Shown here piece by piece: positions 37,626 to 45,103 of a stretch of DNA of 64,000 nt. Source of the DNA: an uncultured Erysipelotrichaceae bacterium. GTDB taxonomy: Bacteria; Bacillota_I; Bacilli_A; RFN20; CAG-826. Numbering within the stretch: position 1 is the first letter of the stretch; every line of letters starts with the position of its first letter. The notes below the pieces were generated by a model. It did no database searches. It was not told where the DNA came from and saw nothing but the letters and a program-made list of their open reading frames with translations. A program made the position numbers and the translations under genes. The stretch covers positions 175,531 through 239,530 of the forward strand of contig CADBXE010000002.1 in the NCBI GenBank assembly GCA_902798595.1, in the 5' to 3' direction.

Positions 37626-37889
37626 ATGGCTAACATAAAATCACAAATCAAACGTATCAAAACCAACGAAAAAGCTCGTCAAAGAAATGCATCCGCCAAA
37701 AGCGCTATCCGTACTTCTATTAAGAAAGTCAAATTAGCCGTTGAAGCGAAAGATTTAGCTAAGGCCGAAGAATTAATGAATGCGGCTTTCCGTTTAATTG
37801 ATAAATCCGTGAGTGATGGTATTCAACACAAGAATACTGCTGCAAGACAAAAAGGCGAACTTTCTCGCTTAGTCAACACACTCAGATAA
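37626..37889 (+). CDS. rpsT: 30S ribosomal protein S20
   Basis: 87 residues, Lys/Arg-rich three-helix bundle protein with the family start MANIKSQIKRIKTNEKARQRN and the ending HKNTAARQKGELSRLV. Binds 16S rRNA early in assembly. AGAGGT precedes the ATG. Convergent with and immediately next to holA, as S20 and holA are neighbours in many Firmicutes. Confidence 0.97.
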   Translation: MANIKSQIKRIKTNEKARQRNASAKSAIRTSIKKVKLAVEAKDLAKAEELMNAAFRLIDKSVSDGIQHKNTAARQKGELSRLVNTLR

Positions 37890-38870
37890 TTACTTTCTCT
37901 TGAAATTAATTAAGAACAGTTCGAAACTGTAATAGCGGTCCACAAGACCGCTTTTAATTTGCCAGTCTAACTGATATAAGTCTTCTAAAGTTTGTAATAT
38001 ACGTTTGCCAGAGATTACAAAACTATTCTTTCTAAGAATCTTAGCTCTAATAGGATTAATGCTTAATTCCTTAGCGATATCATCTGGCCCATAACTATGT
38101 CTCGCAAGATATGAGACTCTATTTAATAATCTAAATTGATTAGCAATCATGCTAATTAAAGTCACGGGTTCAACATTGCTGCTCTTAAGGTCACGGAACA
38201 ACGCGACAGCGTCCATGTTTCTTTCATCCACTAAATAGTTATAAAGCATGAAGGCATTTTCTTCTAAAGGACGAGTAACCATCATAGTGACATCACTAAA
38301 AGTGATGTGATTAGTGTATAACGCTAATTTACTACCATTATTGAATAAGGAAGCATAATCACCTTCAGTTCTTCTAGCGAGTTCATTAACTGCGTCACTA
38401 TCAATAACAGTGTCAGGCCACTTTTCAGAGAAGTAATGTTTCACAACATCATTCCACTGCTCTTGTTTTGGTTCAGTAAGGACCACTATTTGGCCATTCT
38501 TTTCAATTAATTGGTTTATTTCGCTCTTCTTATCTAAATCACTTTCACTAGTGTTCACTAAAAAGATCAAATCACAATCTGGGTTTGGGTTAGCTAAATA
38601 ATTCTTTAATGATTCGTAATCTTGTTCGCTTTCGATTTTGTTTCTGCCCTTTTCCTTTAATAAGAAATAAGGAGTATCAACGATGACCGCTTTGGAATCG
38701 TAGCCTAAAGGCATGTAGTTAGCCTCACTAACGATTTCTTGAATTGGGGTCATTGTCGCATCAAACTTCACGAAATTCATCGCATCCATCTCTTTAAGGG
38801 ACTTCTTAACGATGCTTTTCATTTGGCTCTTTAAACGAATGTTTTGCTTGCCACTGATAAGATAAATCAT
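37890..38870 (-). CDS. holA: DNA polymerase III delta subunit
   Basis: 326 residues. AAA+-like clamp-loader wrench: N-terminal domain with YLISGKQNIRLKSQ, middle region with AVIVDTPYFL, and a C-terminal collar domain with DRYYSFELFLI. Opens the beta sliding clamp. TATAAT ends six bases before the ATG, with no ribosome-binding site. Its last codon abuts rpsT. Confidence 0.88.
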   Translation of the reverse strand: MIYLISGKQNIRLKSQMKSIVKKSLKEMDAMNFVKFDATMTPIQEIVSEANYMPLGYDSKAVIVDTPYFLLKEKGRNKIESEQDYESLKNYLANPNPDCDLIFLVNTSESDLDKKSEINQLIEKNGQIVVLTEPKQEQWNDVVKHYFSEKWPDTVIDSDAVNELARRTEGDYASLFNNGSKLALYTNHITFSDVTMMVTRPLEENAFMLYNYLVDERNMDAVALFRDLKSSNVEPVTLISMIANQFRLLNRVSYLARHSYGPDDIAKELSINPIRAKILRKNSFVISGKRILQTLEDLYQLDWQIKSGLVDRYYSFELFLINFKRK

Positions 38871-38876
38871 GAAATC

Positions 38877-38882
38877 ATTATA
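38877..38882 (-). promoter_or_regulatory. -10 box of holA, leaderless arrangement
   Basis: TATAAT on the minus strand, six bases from the holA ATG; intervening bases GATTTC carry no ribosome-binding site. Confidence 0.5.
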
Positions 38883-38931
38883 AAATATTTTATATTTTGT
38901 AACTAGATAATCTTTAAAAAGTCGTCATTAG

Positions 38932-40941
38932 TTAAATGGCAAACTCTTTATATGTAATCGTTCCTTCAATATCCGTTCTTCTAATTTCGATATTGTGTCT
39001 ATTTAACGTAGTCACGACACTTTTAGAAGGATGACCAAATTTATTGTTCTTGCCACAAGAGACAATCGCAGTTTTTGGATGCATATAAGTAATGAACTCA
39101 TCACACGATGATGTGTCGGAGCCATGATGGCCCACTTTTAAGATATCGCAAGGAATTGATTCATAATCTCTGATTATCTTCTTCTCCACCCAGCTAGGAG
39201 CGTCACCCATAACGACAAAGTCTTTGTTAAGAATATGGAAAGAAAGCACTAAGGAACGATCGTTTTCTTCGTTACTCGTTGTTCCATATGTGTTGTAGTT
39301 ATTGAATGTAAGATGACCAACACTAATTGGGAAAGAGGAATAATAGTCATAAACATGGTCTACTCGATATTCCTTTTGTAAGTTTTCTAACGCTCCATAA
39401 TGGTCATAGTCATAATGGGTGATGAATACACTATCGATTTTATAAATCCGTTTCTTTCTTAAATAAGGAATAAGATTGTTATTAGCGACGTCGCTATAAG
39501 TTAAGCCACCTGTATCAATCATAATGACTTTATCGTGCTCTCTAATTAAAGTGCAGTCTCCTTGGCCGACATTAACAAAAGACACTTCGTTTGTTAACCT
39601 ATTGTTTAGCGGAATTGCGTGCACTAGAGCGATACTAATGAGTCCAATAGATAAACCTCTTTCAATCTGTCTAAAACCAAGGGATAAATAATATAAATAC
39701 ACCACATAGATAAAATAGTAAATTAGAAGCACTATCTCTGGTAGATCAGGAAGATATGGTCCGAAAGATAAACTCTTAATTCCAGTAATATATCCTCTTA
39801 GTAAAAAAATGAATAGTTTATCAAAAGCGTATATCGGTAACCTAAAGAAGCAAAGCAAAGATGTCACACCAATCAATAAGAATAAAGGTGTTGAAATTAT
39901 CTGAAGAGGAAACGCAAAAATTACCATTTTATGGTAATAAGCAATTTCAAAAGGAATAAAGAATAGGTATATCGTTAACGCTTTAAAGAAATAAGCCCGA
40001 TATTTATTATCGATGTATATATCCTTAATTAAATAAGAAACAATCGGAATCATAAAACCCAGAATAAAGCTATCTTGGTACGCTAAAAAGTGATCAAACA
40101 GCAAACACAATATACCCGCCAGTGAGATAACTTCCAGATAAGTAAACTTCTTTTTAAGTGGGTATTTATTTATCCATTTTAATAGCAAAAGAAAAACTAC
40201 ACGTATAACGCTAAATTTTGGTATCGTAAATACCATATAAATTGCTAGAAGCGAGATAGTTATTAGCTCAGCATGTTTATCCTTCAAAAACAAACCTAAT
40301 AGATAATTTAGTATAAGCGCGAATAAGCCTACATAAAACCCACTCGCCGATAGAAACCTAGATAAATGTAGATTGCTAATGCGGTTGCTTGTTTCGCTTT
40401 CTTCTCCATCAGAAAAGAGAATCGATCCAACTATCGCTCTTTCTTCTTTATTAAAATGACTAAGTGCTTTATTCCTTGCTTCGTTAATCCTTATGAAGTT
40501 ACGCCACTTAACATTGATATGCTTTGCGTTCAACGAATGAAAGACACCCTTGTTATTCAAATATTCTTTAAAATCAAATCCTGATTCTAATGTGGCGAAA
40601 TCTAATTCTTCCTTTTTGCCTTCAATAGAAATGTAATCGCCCAAATCATAAGTGTGACCTTTGGAATAAACGTAGAGTCTTTCACCTCCACTGTTTAGGA
40701 GGAAGTAGTTTTCTTTTGCAGTATATACAAAACCTGAATAAGTTGTCTTGCTATATGAGATATTGACAAAAGAAAGACCAAAGCCTAGAACTACCCCTCC
40801 CAAGGAGATAAATAAAGGTATCAGCTTGAACCTTTTATATATAAAGAGAAGAAATATAGCGGTCACTAATAAAAGTATAAATATAGACCTAGTAAGAACG
40901 TTACCTAGATAAAAACCAATAAAGAAAAGGAAAATAATCAC
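38932..40941 (-). CDS. comEC: DNA uptake channel protein ComEC/Rec2
   Basis: 669 residues. An N-terminal soluble DUF4131-type segment, about eight to ten membrane helices (competence domain), and a C-terminal MBL-fold domain with FVNVGQGDCTL, FITHYDYDHYGAL, VMGDA and VGHHGSDTSS, ending near residue 665. ComEC forms the membrane channel for single-stranded DNA during transformation and its MBL domain may degrade the other strand. Starts four bases inside the comEA stop, so translation is coupled. Confidence 0.94.
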   Translation of the reverse strand: MIIFLFFIGFYLGNVLTRSIFILLLVTAIFLLFIYKRFKLIPLFISLGGVVLGFGLSFVNISYSKTTYSGFVYTAKENYFLLNSGGERLYVYSKGHTYDLGDYISIEGKKEELDFATLESGFDFKEYLNNKGVFHSLNAKHINVKWRNFIRINEARNKALSHFNKEERAIVGSILFSDGEESETSNRISNLHLSRFLSASGFYVGLFALILNYLLGLFLKDKHAELITISLLAIYMVFTIPKFSVIRVVFLLLLKWINKYPLKKKFTYLEVISLAGILCLLFDHFLAYQDSFILGFMIPIVSYLIKDIYIDNKYRAYFFKALTIYLFFIPFEIAYYHKMVIFAFPLQIISTPLFLLIGVTSLLCFFRLPIYAFDKLFIFLLRGYITGIKSLSFGPYLPDLPEIVLLIYYFIYVVYLYYLSLGFRQIERGLSIGLISIALVHAIPLNNRLTNEVSFVNVGQGDCTLIREHDKVIMIDTGGLTYSDVANNNLIPYLRKKRIYKIDSVFITHYDYDHYGALENLQKEYRVDHVYDYYSSFPISVGHLTFNNYNTYGTTSNEENDRSLVLSFHILNKDFVVMGDAPSWVEKKIIRDYESIPCDILKVGHHGSDTSSCDEFITYMHPKTAIVSCGKNNKFGHPSKSVVTTLNRHNIEIRRTDIEGTITYKEFAI

Positions 40942-41483
40942 TGATGAAGAATGACGTAATTACGAACCTTGTGATAGGTCGCGTTGCCAATGCCGTAAAC
41001 GTTCAATAAGTCCTCAACGGTATTAAAAATACCGTTTTCGGTACGATAAGAGACAATTGAACTAGCAATGGATGTGGTAATACCAGTTACGCTCATCAAT
41101 GTTTGAGCGTCATCTTGGTTGATGTTTACTTTGCTGATTTCGCTCTTTGAACAAATATCGTTTTCATCAAACTTGCTAGCAATGTAATAAGTTGTGCCCG
41201 CTTTTAATTTAGCGGTCTCGTAGAACGCTAATTCATCTGCGTTAGCGGTTGTTCCACCTGCGGCCTCTAATAAGTCATGCATGGTTATTCCATCGCTTAG
41301 AACATATGTTCCTGCTTTGTAAACCTCGCCTTCAATCGTGTACTTACTACCGTTTTGGTTCGACACTTCGGTGATGTTATTGCTATTCGCAGTTCCTACT
41401 GGATTTAAATCTGGATCAATGACTAAAAAACCAATGATGACGATGAAAGCCACAACCGTCACGCCAATTAAAATTTTTAACAT
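40938..41483 (-). CDS. comEA: Competence DNA receptor ComEA
   Basis: 181 residues. An N-terminal membrane anchor (about 3-22), an SLBB/ubiquitin-like domain at 48-105 (IEGEVYKAGTYVLSDG, LLEAAGGTTANAD) and a helix-hairpin-helix DNA-binding domain at 118-181 (VNINQDDAQTLMSVTGI, LLNVYGIGNATYHKV). Binds incoming duplex DNA at the cell surface. Its upstream region is a near copy of that of the C39-peptidase gene at 21.3 kb. Confidence 0.95.
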   Translation of the reverse strand: MLKILIGVTVVAFIVIIGFLVIDPDLNPVGTANSNNITEVSNQNGSKYTIEGEVYKAGTYVLSDGITMHDLLEAAGGTTANADELAFYETAKLKAGTTYYIASKFDENDICSKSEISKVNINQDDAQTLMSVTGITTSIASSIVSYRTENGIFNTVEDLLNVYGIGNATYHKVRNYVILHQ

Positions 41484-41493
41484 AAAAAATAAA

Positions 41494-41545
41494 ACCTCCT
41501 ATAAATAAGTAGGAGGTCAAATTGATTTTTTTCCTAAAAAAGTTA
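41494..41545 (-). promoter_or_regulatory. Competence-linked upstream element, copy 2 (comEA-comEC)
   Basis: 52 bp matching the C39-gene copy at 47 positions. A perfect 8-bp stem ACCTCCTA/TAGGAGGT with an eight-base loop (41494-41517) contains the whole ribosome-binding site. Upstream of it is TTTTTTAGGAAAAAAA. No ordinary -35/-10 pair fits, so an alternative sigma factor or a competence regulator is possible. The element ends ten bases before the ATG. Confidence 0.75.
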
Positions 41546-41554
41546 ATTATTTAA

Positions 41555-42028
41555 CTATTTAACTTCGATTTTTAAGATTTCAACCTTGTAAGTCTTGATA
41601 GCTTTGACTTCGATGATGTCACCAGCGCTCTTACCGGTTAAGGCTTCACCTAATGGGCAGGAATTGGAAATCTTGCCGTTGACTGGGTCAGATTCAACTG
41701 TACCAACAATCATGTATGAAGCTTCTTTATTGTTATCTAAGAAACGGATTGTAACTGTAGAACCTAAGCCAACTTTCTTAGAATTTGTTTTGCTTTCTTC
41801 AATAATTTCAGCATTCGCTAAAATGTTTTCGATTTCTTTAATACGACCTTCGACTTCGGCTTGTTTGCCTCTTGCAGCGTCGTAGTCAGCGTTTTCAGAT
41901 AAGTCGCCTTGAGCACGAGCTTCAGCTAATTGTCTCTTAACTTCTTCACGAGCTTCATCGACTAAATACTTTAATTCATCTTGTAATTTTTTGTAACCAG
42001 CTTTGGTAAGTTTTTGTTTGTCTGCCAT
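41555..42028 (-). CDS. greA: Transcription elongation factor GreA
   Basis: 157 residues. N-terminal coiled coil (about 1-75) with the tip acidic residues in LSENADYDAARGKQAE, then the FKBP-like C-terminal domain with NSCPLGEALTGKSAGD. Rescues backtracked RNA polymerase by stimulating cleavage. Stops ten bases before the comEA element. Confidence 0.97.
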   Translation of the reverse strand: MADKQKLTKAGYKKLQDELKYLVDEAREEVKRQLAEARAQGDLSENADYDAARGKQAEVEGRIKEIENILANAEIIEESKTNSKKVGLGSTVTIRFLDNNKEASYMIVGTVESDPVNGKISNSCPLGEALTGKSAGDIIEVKAIKTYKVEILKIEVK

Positions 42029-42049
42029 ATAATTACCTCATTTCTGCAA

Positions 42050-42070
42050 GCGATATTATATCAATATCGC
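42050..42070 (-). promoter_or_regulatory. greA -10 region within an inverted repeat
   Basis: Arms GCGATAT/ATATCGC around a seven-base centre; TATAAT on the minus strand (42055-42060) lies inside. It could act as an operator. The -35 is weak. Confidence 0.4.
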
Positions 42071-42114
42071 ATCAATAATGCTATGTTTTTGTTTTATCAA
42101 ATTCTCGAAGAAGA

Positions 42115-42137
42115 CCCCTATCTTCTATAAGTAGGGG
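42115..42137. repeat. Left-end hairpin of the tnpB element
   Basis: Arms CCCCTA/TAGGGG enclosing TCTTCTATAAG, in which CTT and AAG can extend the pairing. The same internal sequence is found in the right-end hairpin. Confidence 0.75.
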
Positions 42138-42227
42138 ATGAATTTGAGCAAATTAATAATGTCGCAGCGGCTTCCATCTCGTTAATCTATTAGGCATAAT
42201 TTTCGATAAATAGTGAATCAATTATTG

Positions 42228-42256
42228 TAATTATATCAACAAGTTGATATAATATT
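42228..42256 (+). promoter_or_regulatory. Putative tnpB promoter
   Basis: TTGTAA, 17-base spacer and TATAAT, about 80 bases before the tnpB ATG. The spacer contains the inverted repeat ATATCAACAAGTTGATAT, which overlaps the -10 and could bind a regulator. Confidence 0.45.
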
Positions 42257-42333
42257 ATTAGGAAATATTGATGTGGGGAATGAAAATGCATTTAGCATTT
42301 ATTTCCCTTTTCTTATATTTCGAAAGGATAAGT

Positions 42334-43482
42334 ATGATTAAGACAGTTAAAAGAACATATCGCTTTAGAATCTATCCTAATCCTTCTCAAAAAGAATTAA
42401 TTGAGAAAACTTTAGGGTGTTCTCGTCAAGTTTATAACGACTTCCTTTCGATGTGCATTGAATCTTATGAACTTGATCATAATAGGATAGTTAATAAGTA
42501 TGATTTAATTAAGCTTCTTCCTGAATATAAAAAGACATTCCCATATTTAAAAGAAGTTGATTCTATTGCGCTTCAGCAAACAGTTATCCATTTATATGAT
42601 GCCTATATGAATTTCTTTAGACATAATGCTGAATTCCCAAAATTTAAAAAGAAAAAGAATGATTATGGTTATACGACCATGAGTACAAATAACTCTATTC
42701 GTTTCATTGAGGATGATATCCAAATCCCAAAACTAGGTAGAGTTAAAGTAAAACTTCATCGCTATTTACCAGAATCATTTAAATTCACAATGGTCAGTGT
42801 TTCTAGAAAAGGTAAATACTACTATGTCTCTTTATTAGGAGAAGAAGAATACTTTGACTATGGAGAATACATCAAGGAATCTCTAGACCATAATAATTCC
42901 ATTGGATTAGATTTTTCTTTATCTCATCTCTTCGTTGATAGTAACGGTAGTCACTTAGATATGCCGACTTATTATCAAGATTCTCTAACTAAATTAGCAA
43001 GAGAGCAAAGAAAGCTATCCCACATGAAGAAAGATTCATCTCATTATCAAAAACAATTAATGAGAATTAAAAATCTTCATGAACATATTGCTAATCAAAG
43101 AAAAGATTTTCTTCATAAGGCAAGTAGAAAACTCGCTAATACTTATGATTATGTCTTTGTCGAAAATCTAGACCTACAAGAAATGAGTGAAAGAAGAGAT
43201 AAGTTAAAACTAGGTATTTCTATATTTGATTTAGGATATGGGACTTTCCTTAATTACCTATCCTATAAGCTAAAGTGGCTAAATAAGAGATTAATCAAAG
43301 TTGATAGATATTTTCCTAGTAGTCAACTTTGTTCAGCCTGTAACTATCGAAAAAGCGATTTAGCACTTAATCAAAGGAGTTGGGTTTGTCCTGAATGCGG
43401 AACAAAACATAACCGCGACTATAATGCGGCGATCAACATCAAAAAAGAAGGAATAAGAATGATCCTTAATCCTTCTAATTAA
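42334..43482 (+). CDS. tnpB: RNA-guided endonuclease TnpB (IS200/IS605 family)
   Basis: 382 residues, apparently intact. RuvC-like catalytic triad Asp193 (IGLDFS), Glu277 (VFVENLDL) and Asp362 (NRDYNAAINI); zinc ribbon Cys333, Cys336, Cys352 and Cys355; N-terminal helix-turn-helix start KRTYRFRIYPN. TnpB proteins cut DNA guided by an omega RNA from the right end and help keep the element in place. ATG 42334 is chosen with GAAAGGA eight bases upstream; a longer frame to 42268 lacks such a site. Plus-strand gene in a minus-strand neighbourhood. Confidence 0.92.
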   Translation: MIKTVKRTYRFRIYPNPSQKELIEKTLGCSRQVYNDFLSMCIESYELDHNRIVNKYDLIKLLPEYKKTFPYLKEVDSIALQQTVIHLYDAYMNFFRHNAEFPKFKKKKNDYGYTTMSTNNSIRFIEDDIQIPKLGRVKVKLHRYLPESFKFTMVSVSRKGKYYYVSLLGEEEYFDYGEYIKESLDHNNSIGLDFSLSHLFVDSNGSHLDMPTYYQDSLTKLAREQRKLSHMKKDSSHYQKQLMRIKNLHEHIANQRKDFLHKASRKLANTYDYVFVENLDLQEMSERRDKLKLGISIFDLGYGTFLNYLSYKLKWLNKRLIKVDRYFPSSQLCSACNYRKSDLALNQRSWVCPECGTKHNRDYNAAINIKKEGIRMILNPSN

Positions 43483-43615
43483 TCTCAATCTAAACAAGTT
43501 CGGATATCTTATAATAAAATATCCTTAACCGAGGGACTCTCGGGGATAGCCCATTGATACTGAATTCATTAGAGTTCTTGAGTGGGAAGCCCCCATCTTC
43601 TATAAGTGGGGGAGG
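43483..43615 (+). ncRNA. Putative omega RNA scaffold of TnpB
   Basis: Between the tnpB stop and the right end are three hairpins: GGATAT/ATATCC at 43502-43524, CCGAG/CTCGG at 43529-43543, and the end hairpin at 43590-43612. Known omega RNAs overlap the 3' end of tnpB, run through the right end and use the adjoining flank as guide. The guide here would be antisense to the last codons of the yrzB-like gene. The 5' limit is uncertain and may lie inside tnpB. Confidence 0.5.
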
Positions 43616-43618
43616 ATG

Positions 43619-43900
43619 TCACTTGTCGGATTGCTTCAATTCTTGGATTTTTGGATCGTCTTGCCAAGCGTTGAAAACTTCTTCCACTTCTTCGTATTCT
43701 TCGTCATCTTCAATTGGCTCTAATTCGCCACTTTCAAGATATCTCATCACAACAACTTCTTCGTCCTTATCTTCAGTGTCATAGAAGAAAACATAGGAAG
43801 TGCCTCTTTCTTCGTTATCATAAGTGAAAAGGATTTGCATTAAGTGTTCTTTACCTTCGTTATCAGTAACAACCATTTGCTTTTCGTTTTTAATTTCCAT
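43619..43900 (-). CDS. DUF1292 (YrzB-like) acidic protein
   Basis: 93 residues, very acidic. The pattern VVTDNEGKEHLMQILFTYD, SYVFFYD and PIEDDEEYEEVEEVFN matches the DUF1292 family, usually next to ruvX in Bacilli. Function unknown. The stop codon lies at the right end of the tnpB element, so the element just missed the coding sequence. Confidence 0.88.
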   Translation of the reverse strand: MEIKNEKQMVVTDNEGKEHLMQILFTYDNEERGTSYVFFYDTEDKDEEVVVMRYLESGELEPIEDDEEYEEVEEVFNAWQDDPKIQELKQSDK

Positions 43901-43902
43901 AA

Positions 43903-44328
43903 TTAGTTTCCTTTCATTCGTAAGTATGTATCCAAGATGACACAGGCAGCAATCTTATCAACATTATCTTTTCTTTGTTGATGATTCATACCTCTATCGG
44001 AGATGAAATTGTTCGCTGTGACACTTGATAATCTCTCATCCATTGTATCTATGTTCAATGATGGTTTTTCTTTCTTTAAATCATCGATAAAACGTAAAAC
44101 GTTTTGGCTCATCTCACTTTGTTCGCCAGATAAATGCAAAGGCATACCAATAACGATGTCATTGATCATCATCTTTTCTGATAATTCGATAACATGTTTT
44201 CTCGCTACGATATATTGATTTCTATCGAAGCGGAATGTCTCTAAACCGTGCACAAAACCGAGAGCGTCATTATAAGCTACTCCGAGTGTTTTTGTTCCTA
44301 AATCTAAAGCGAGATATTTTTTAACCAC
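43903..44328 (-). CDS. ruvX: RuvX/YqgF-family Holliday-junction resolvase-like protein
   Basis: 141 residues, RNase H-like fold with LALDLGTKTLGVA at 6-18 (first acidic), DIVIGMPLHLSGE near 58, DERLSSV near 96 and the C-terminal DKIAACVILDTYL. Linked to pre-16S rRNA 5' processing in E. coli and predicted to be essential in many bacteria. GTG start; it follows the palindrome GTTAATATATTAAC directly and has no ribosome-binding site. Confidence 0.92.
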   Translation of the reverse strand: MVKKYLALDLGTKTLGVAYNDALGFVHGLETFRFDRNQYIVARKHVIELSEKMMINDIVIGMPLHLSGEQSEMSQNVLRFIDDLKKEKPSLNIDTMDERLSSVTANNFISDRGMNHQQRKDNVDKIAACVILDTYLRMKGN

Positions 44329-44342
44329 GTTAATATATTAAC
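44329..44342. repeat. Palindrome next to the ruvX start
   Basis: Perfect 14-bp palindrome GTTAATATATTAAC abutting the ruvX GTG. It may include a -10-like TAATAT or be an operator. Confidence 0.35.
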
Positions 44343-44385
44343 AAGTTATAAAAATTAACGTTAGATAATTATTTATAAAATATGC

Positions 44386-45015
44386 TTAATCTTCTACTTC
44401 AATAACCATTGGTTTGCGCAAATCTTGGTCGAAAACTAATTCACATTCACTATATGTGATATCTTTATCTAACCAAACATAGCCCGCTTCATAGAGAACG
44501 TCCGTAGTAAACGATTTGCCGCTAGCGCCTGGACTATTTGAATCAAACATAAAGCCATGCATATAAAGAACATCATTCTTTAAATAAACGGCATCAAAAT
44601 AAAGATCATAGTTACCACTTCCTAAAGTGATTTCTTCAGTTAATAAGAGGTTCTTATTTTGAAATTCATCTTCTTGTAAATTCTTTAAAAATTCAATTGT
44701 TTCGTTGTAACGACCATATTCCGCTTTTACTTCAAGTTCGTTAGCAAAACTAATCGCACTTTGATAATTATCAAAAAGTACATTTTTATTATCGTCTTTA
44801 TCTCTTAATTCTTGACGAGATGTCAAACTATTAGGATGAGTATTAAGTTTATAAGAATCATTAAGTCCAAGAGCATCTAATTCTGGAGTGGGATTAGGTT
44901 CATAGCAAGAGCAATAAGCCGTGCGTTTTCCTTTTTTAGAAGAACCATCAGGTCCATAAATTGTGCAGCTGCATAAACTGAGTAATGCAATAGTCAGACA
45001 AACGATTTTTTTCAT
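44386..45015 (-). CDS. Predicted lipoprotein, unknown function
   Basis: 209 residues. Signal peptide with lipobox LCSC (lipidated Cys17), then a hydrophilic, Asp/Asn-rich region. No family recognised. It lies between alaS and ruvX, where other Bacilli keep ireB (yrzL). GAGGTG precedes the ATG. Confidence 0.75.
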   Translation of the reverse strand: MKKIVCLTIALLSLCSCTIYGPDGSSKKGKRTAYCSCYEPNPTPELDALGLNDSYKLNTHPNSLTSRQELRDKDDNKNVLFDNYQSAISFANELEVKAEYGRYNETIEFLKNLQEDEFQNKNLLLTEEITLGSGNYDLYFDAVYLKNDVLYMHGFMFDSNSPGASGKSFTTDVLYEAGYVWLDKDITYSECELVFDQDLRKPMVIEVED

Positions 45016-45064
45016 ATCTTTTCACCTCTCACCAATTAAGACGATTATAAAATAGAAAACCGCT

Positions 45065-45097
45065 AGAAAAAAACTGGATGATTTATTTCACCCAGTC
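45065..45097 (-). terminator. Intrinsic terminator after alaS
   Basis: Stem ACTGGATGA pairing with TCACCCAGT (one G-T pair) and a six-base loop, then TTTTTTTC on the minus strand, just past the alaS stop. Confidence 0.75.
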
Positions 45098-45103
45098 TTT
45101 TTA

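Larger units (their letters stand above)
42029..42333. other. Intergenic region greA-tnpB (305 bases)
   Basis: Holds the greA promoter region, the left end of the tnpB element and the tnpB promoter. Between the left hairpin and the promoter (42140-42225) nothing coding is visible. Confidence 0.7.
42115..43617 (+). mobile_element. tnpB-only IS200/IS605-type element
   Basis: Both ends carry a hairpin with the same internal sequence TCTTCTATAAG: left 42115-42137 with arms CCCCTA/TAGGGG, right 43590-43612 with arms CCCCCA/TGGGGG. Subterminal hairpins of this kind are the recognition sites of the TnpA transposase, but no tnpA is present, so the element depends on one elsewhere. It is inserted between greA and the yrzB-like gene, against the direction of their transcription. 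Exact ends and target site cannot be set from one copy; outer limits are approximate. Confidence 0.75.

Noticed and set aside
41494-41545. Sigma-H or ComK site in the competence element
   Set aside because: AGGAAAAA resembles a sigma-H -35 but no GAAT-type -10 follows at the right distance, and the AAAA-N5-TTTT ComK spacing is not met.
42115-42137. Left hairpin as a remnant of a second element's right end
   Set aside because: It differs in the arm sequence and no other element part is present; the simplest reading is the left end of the tnpB element.
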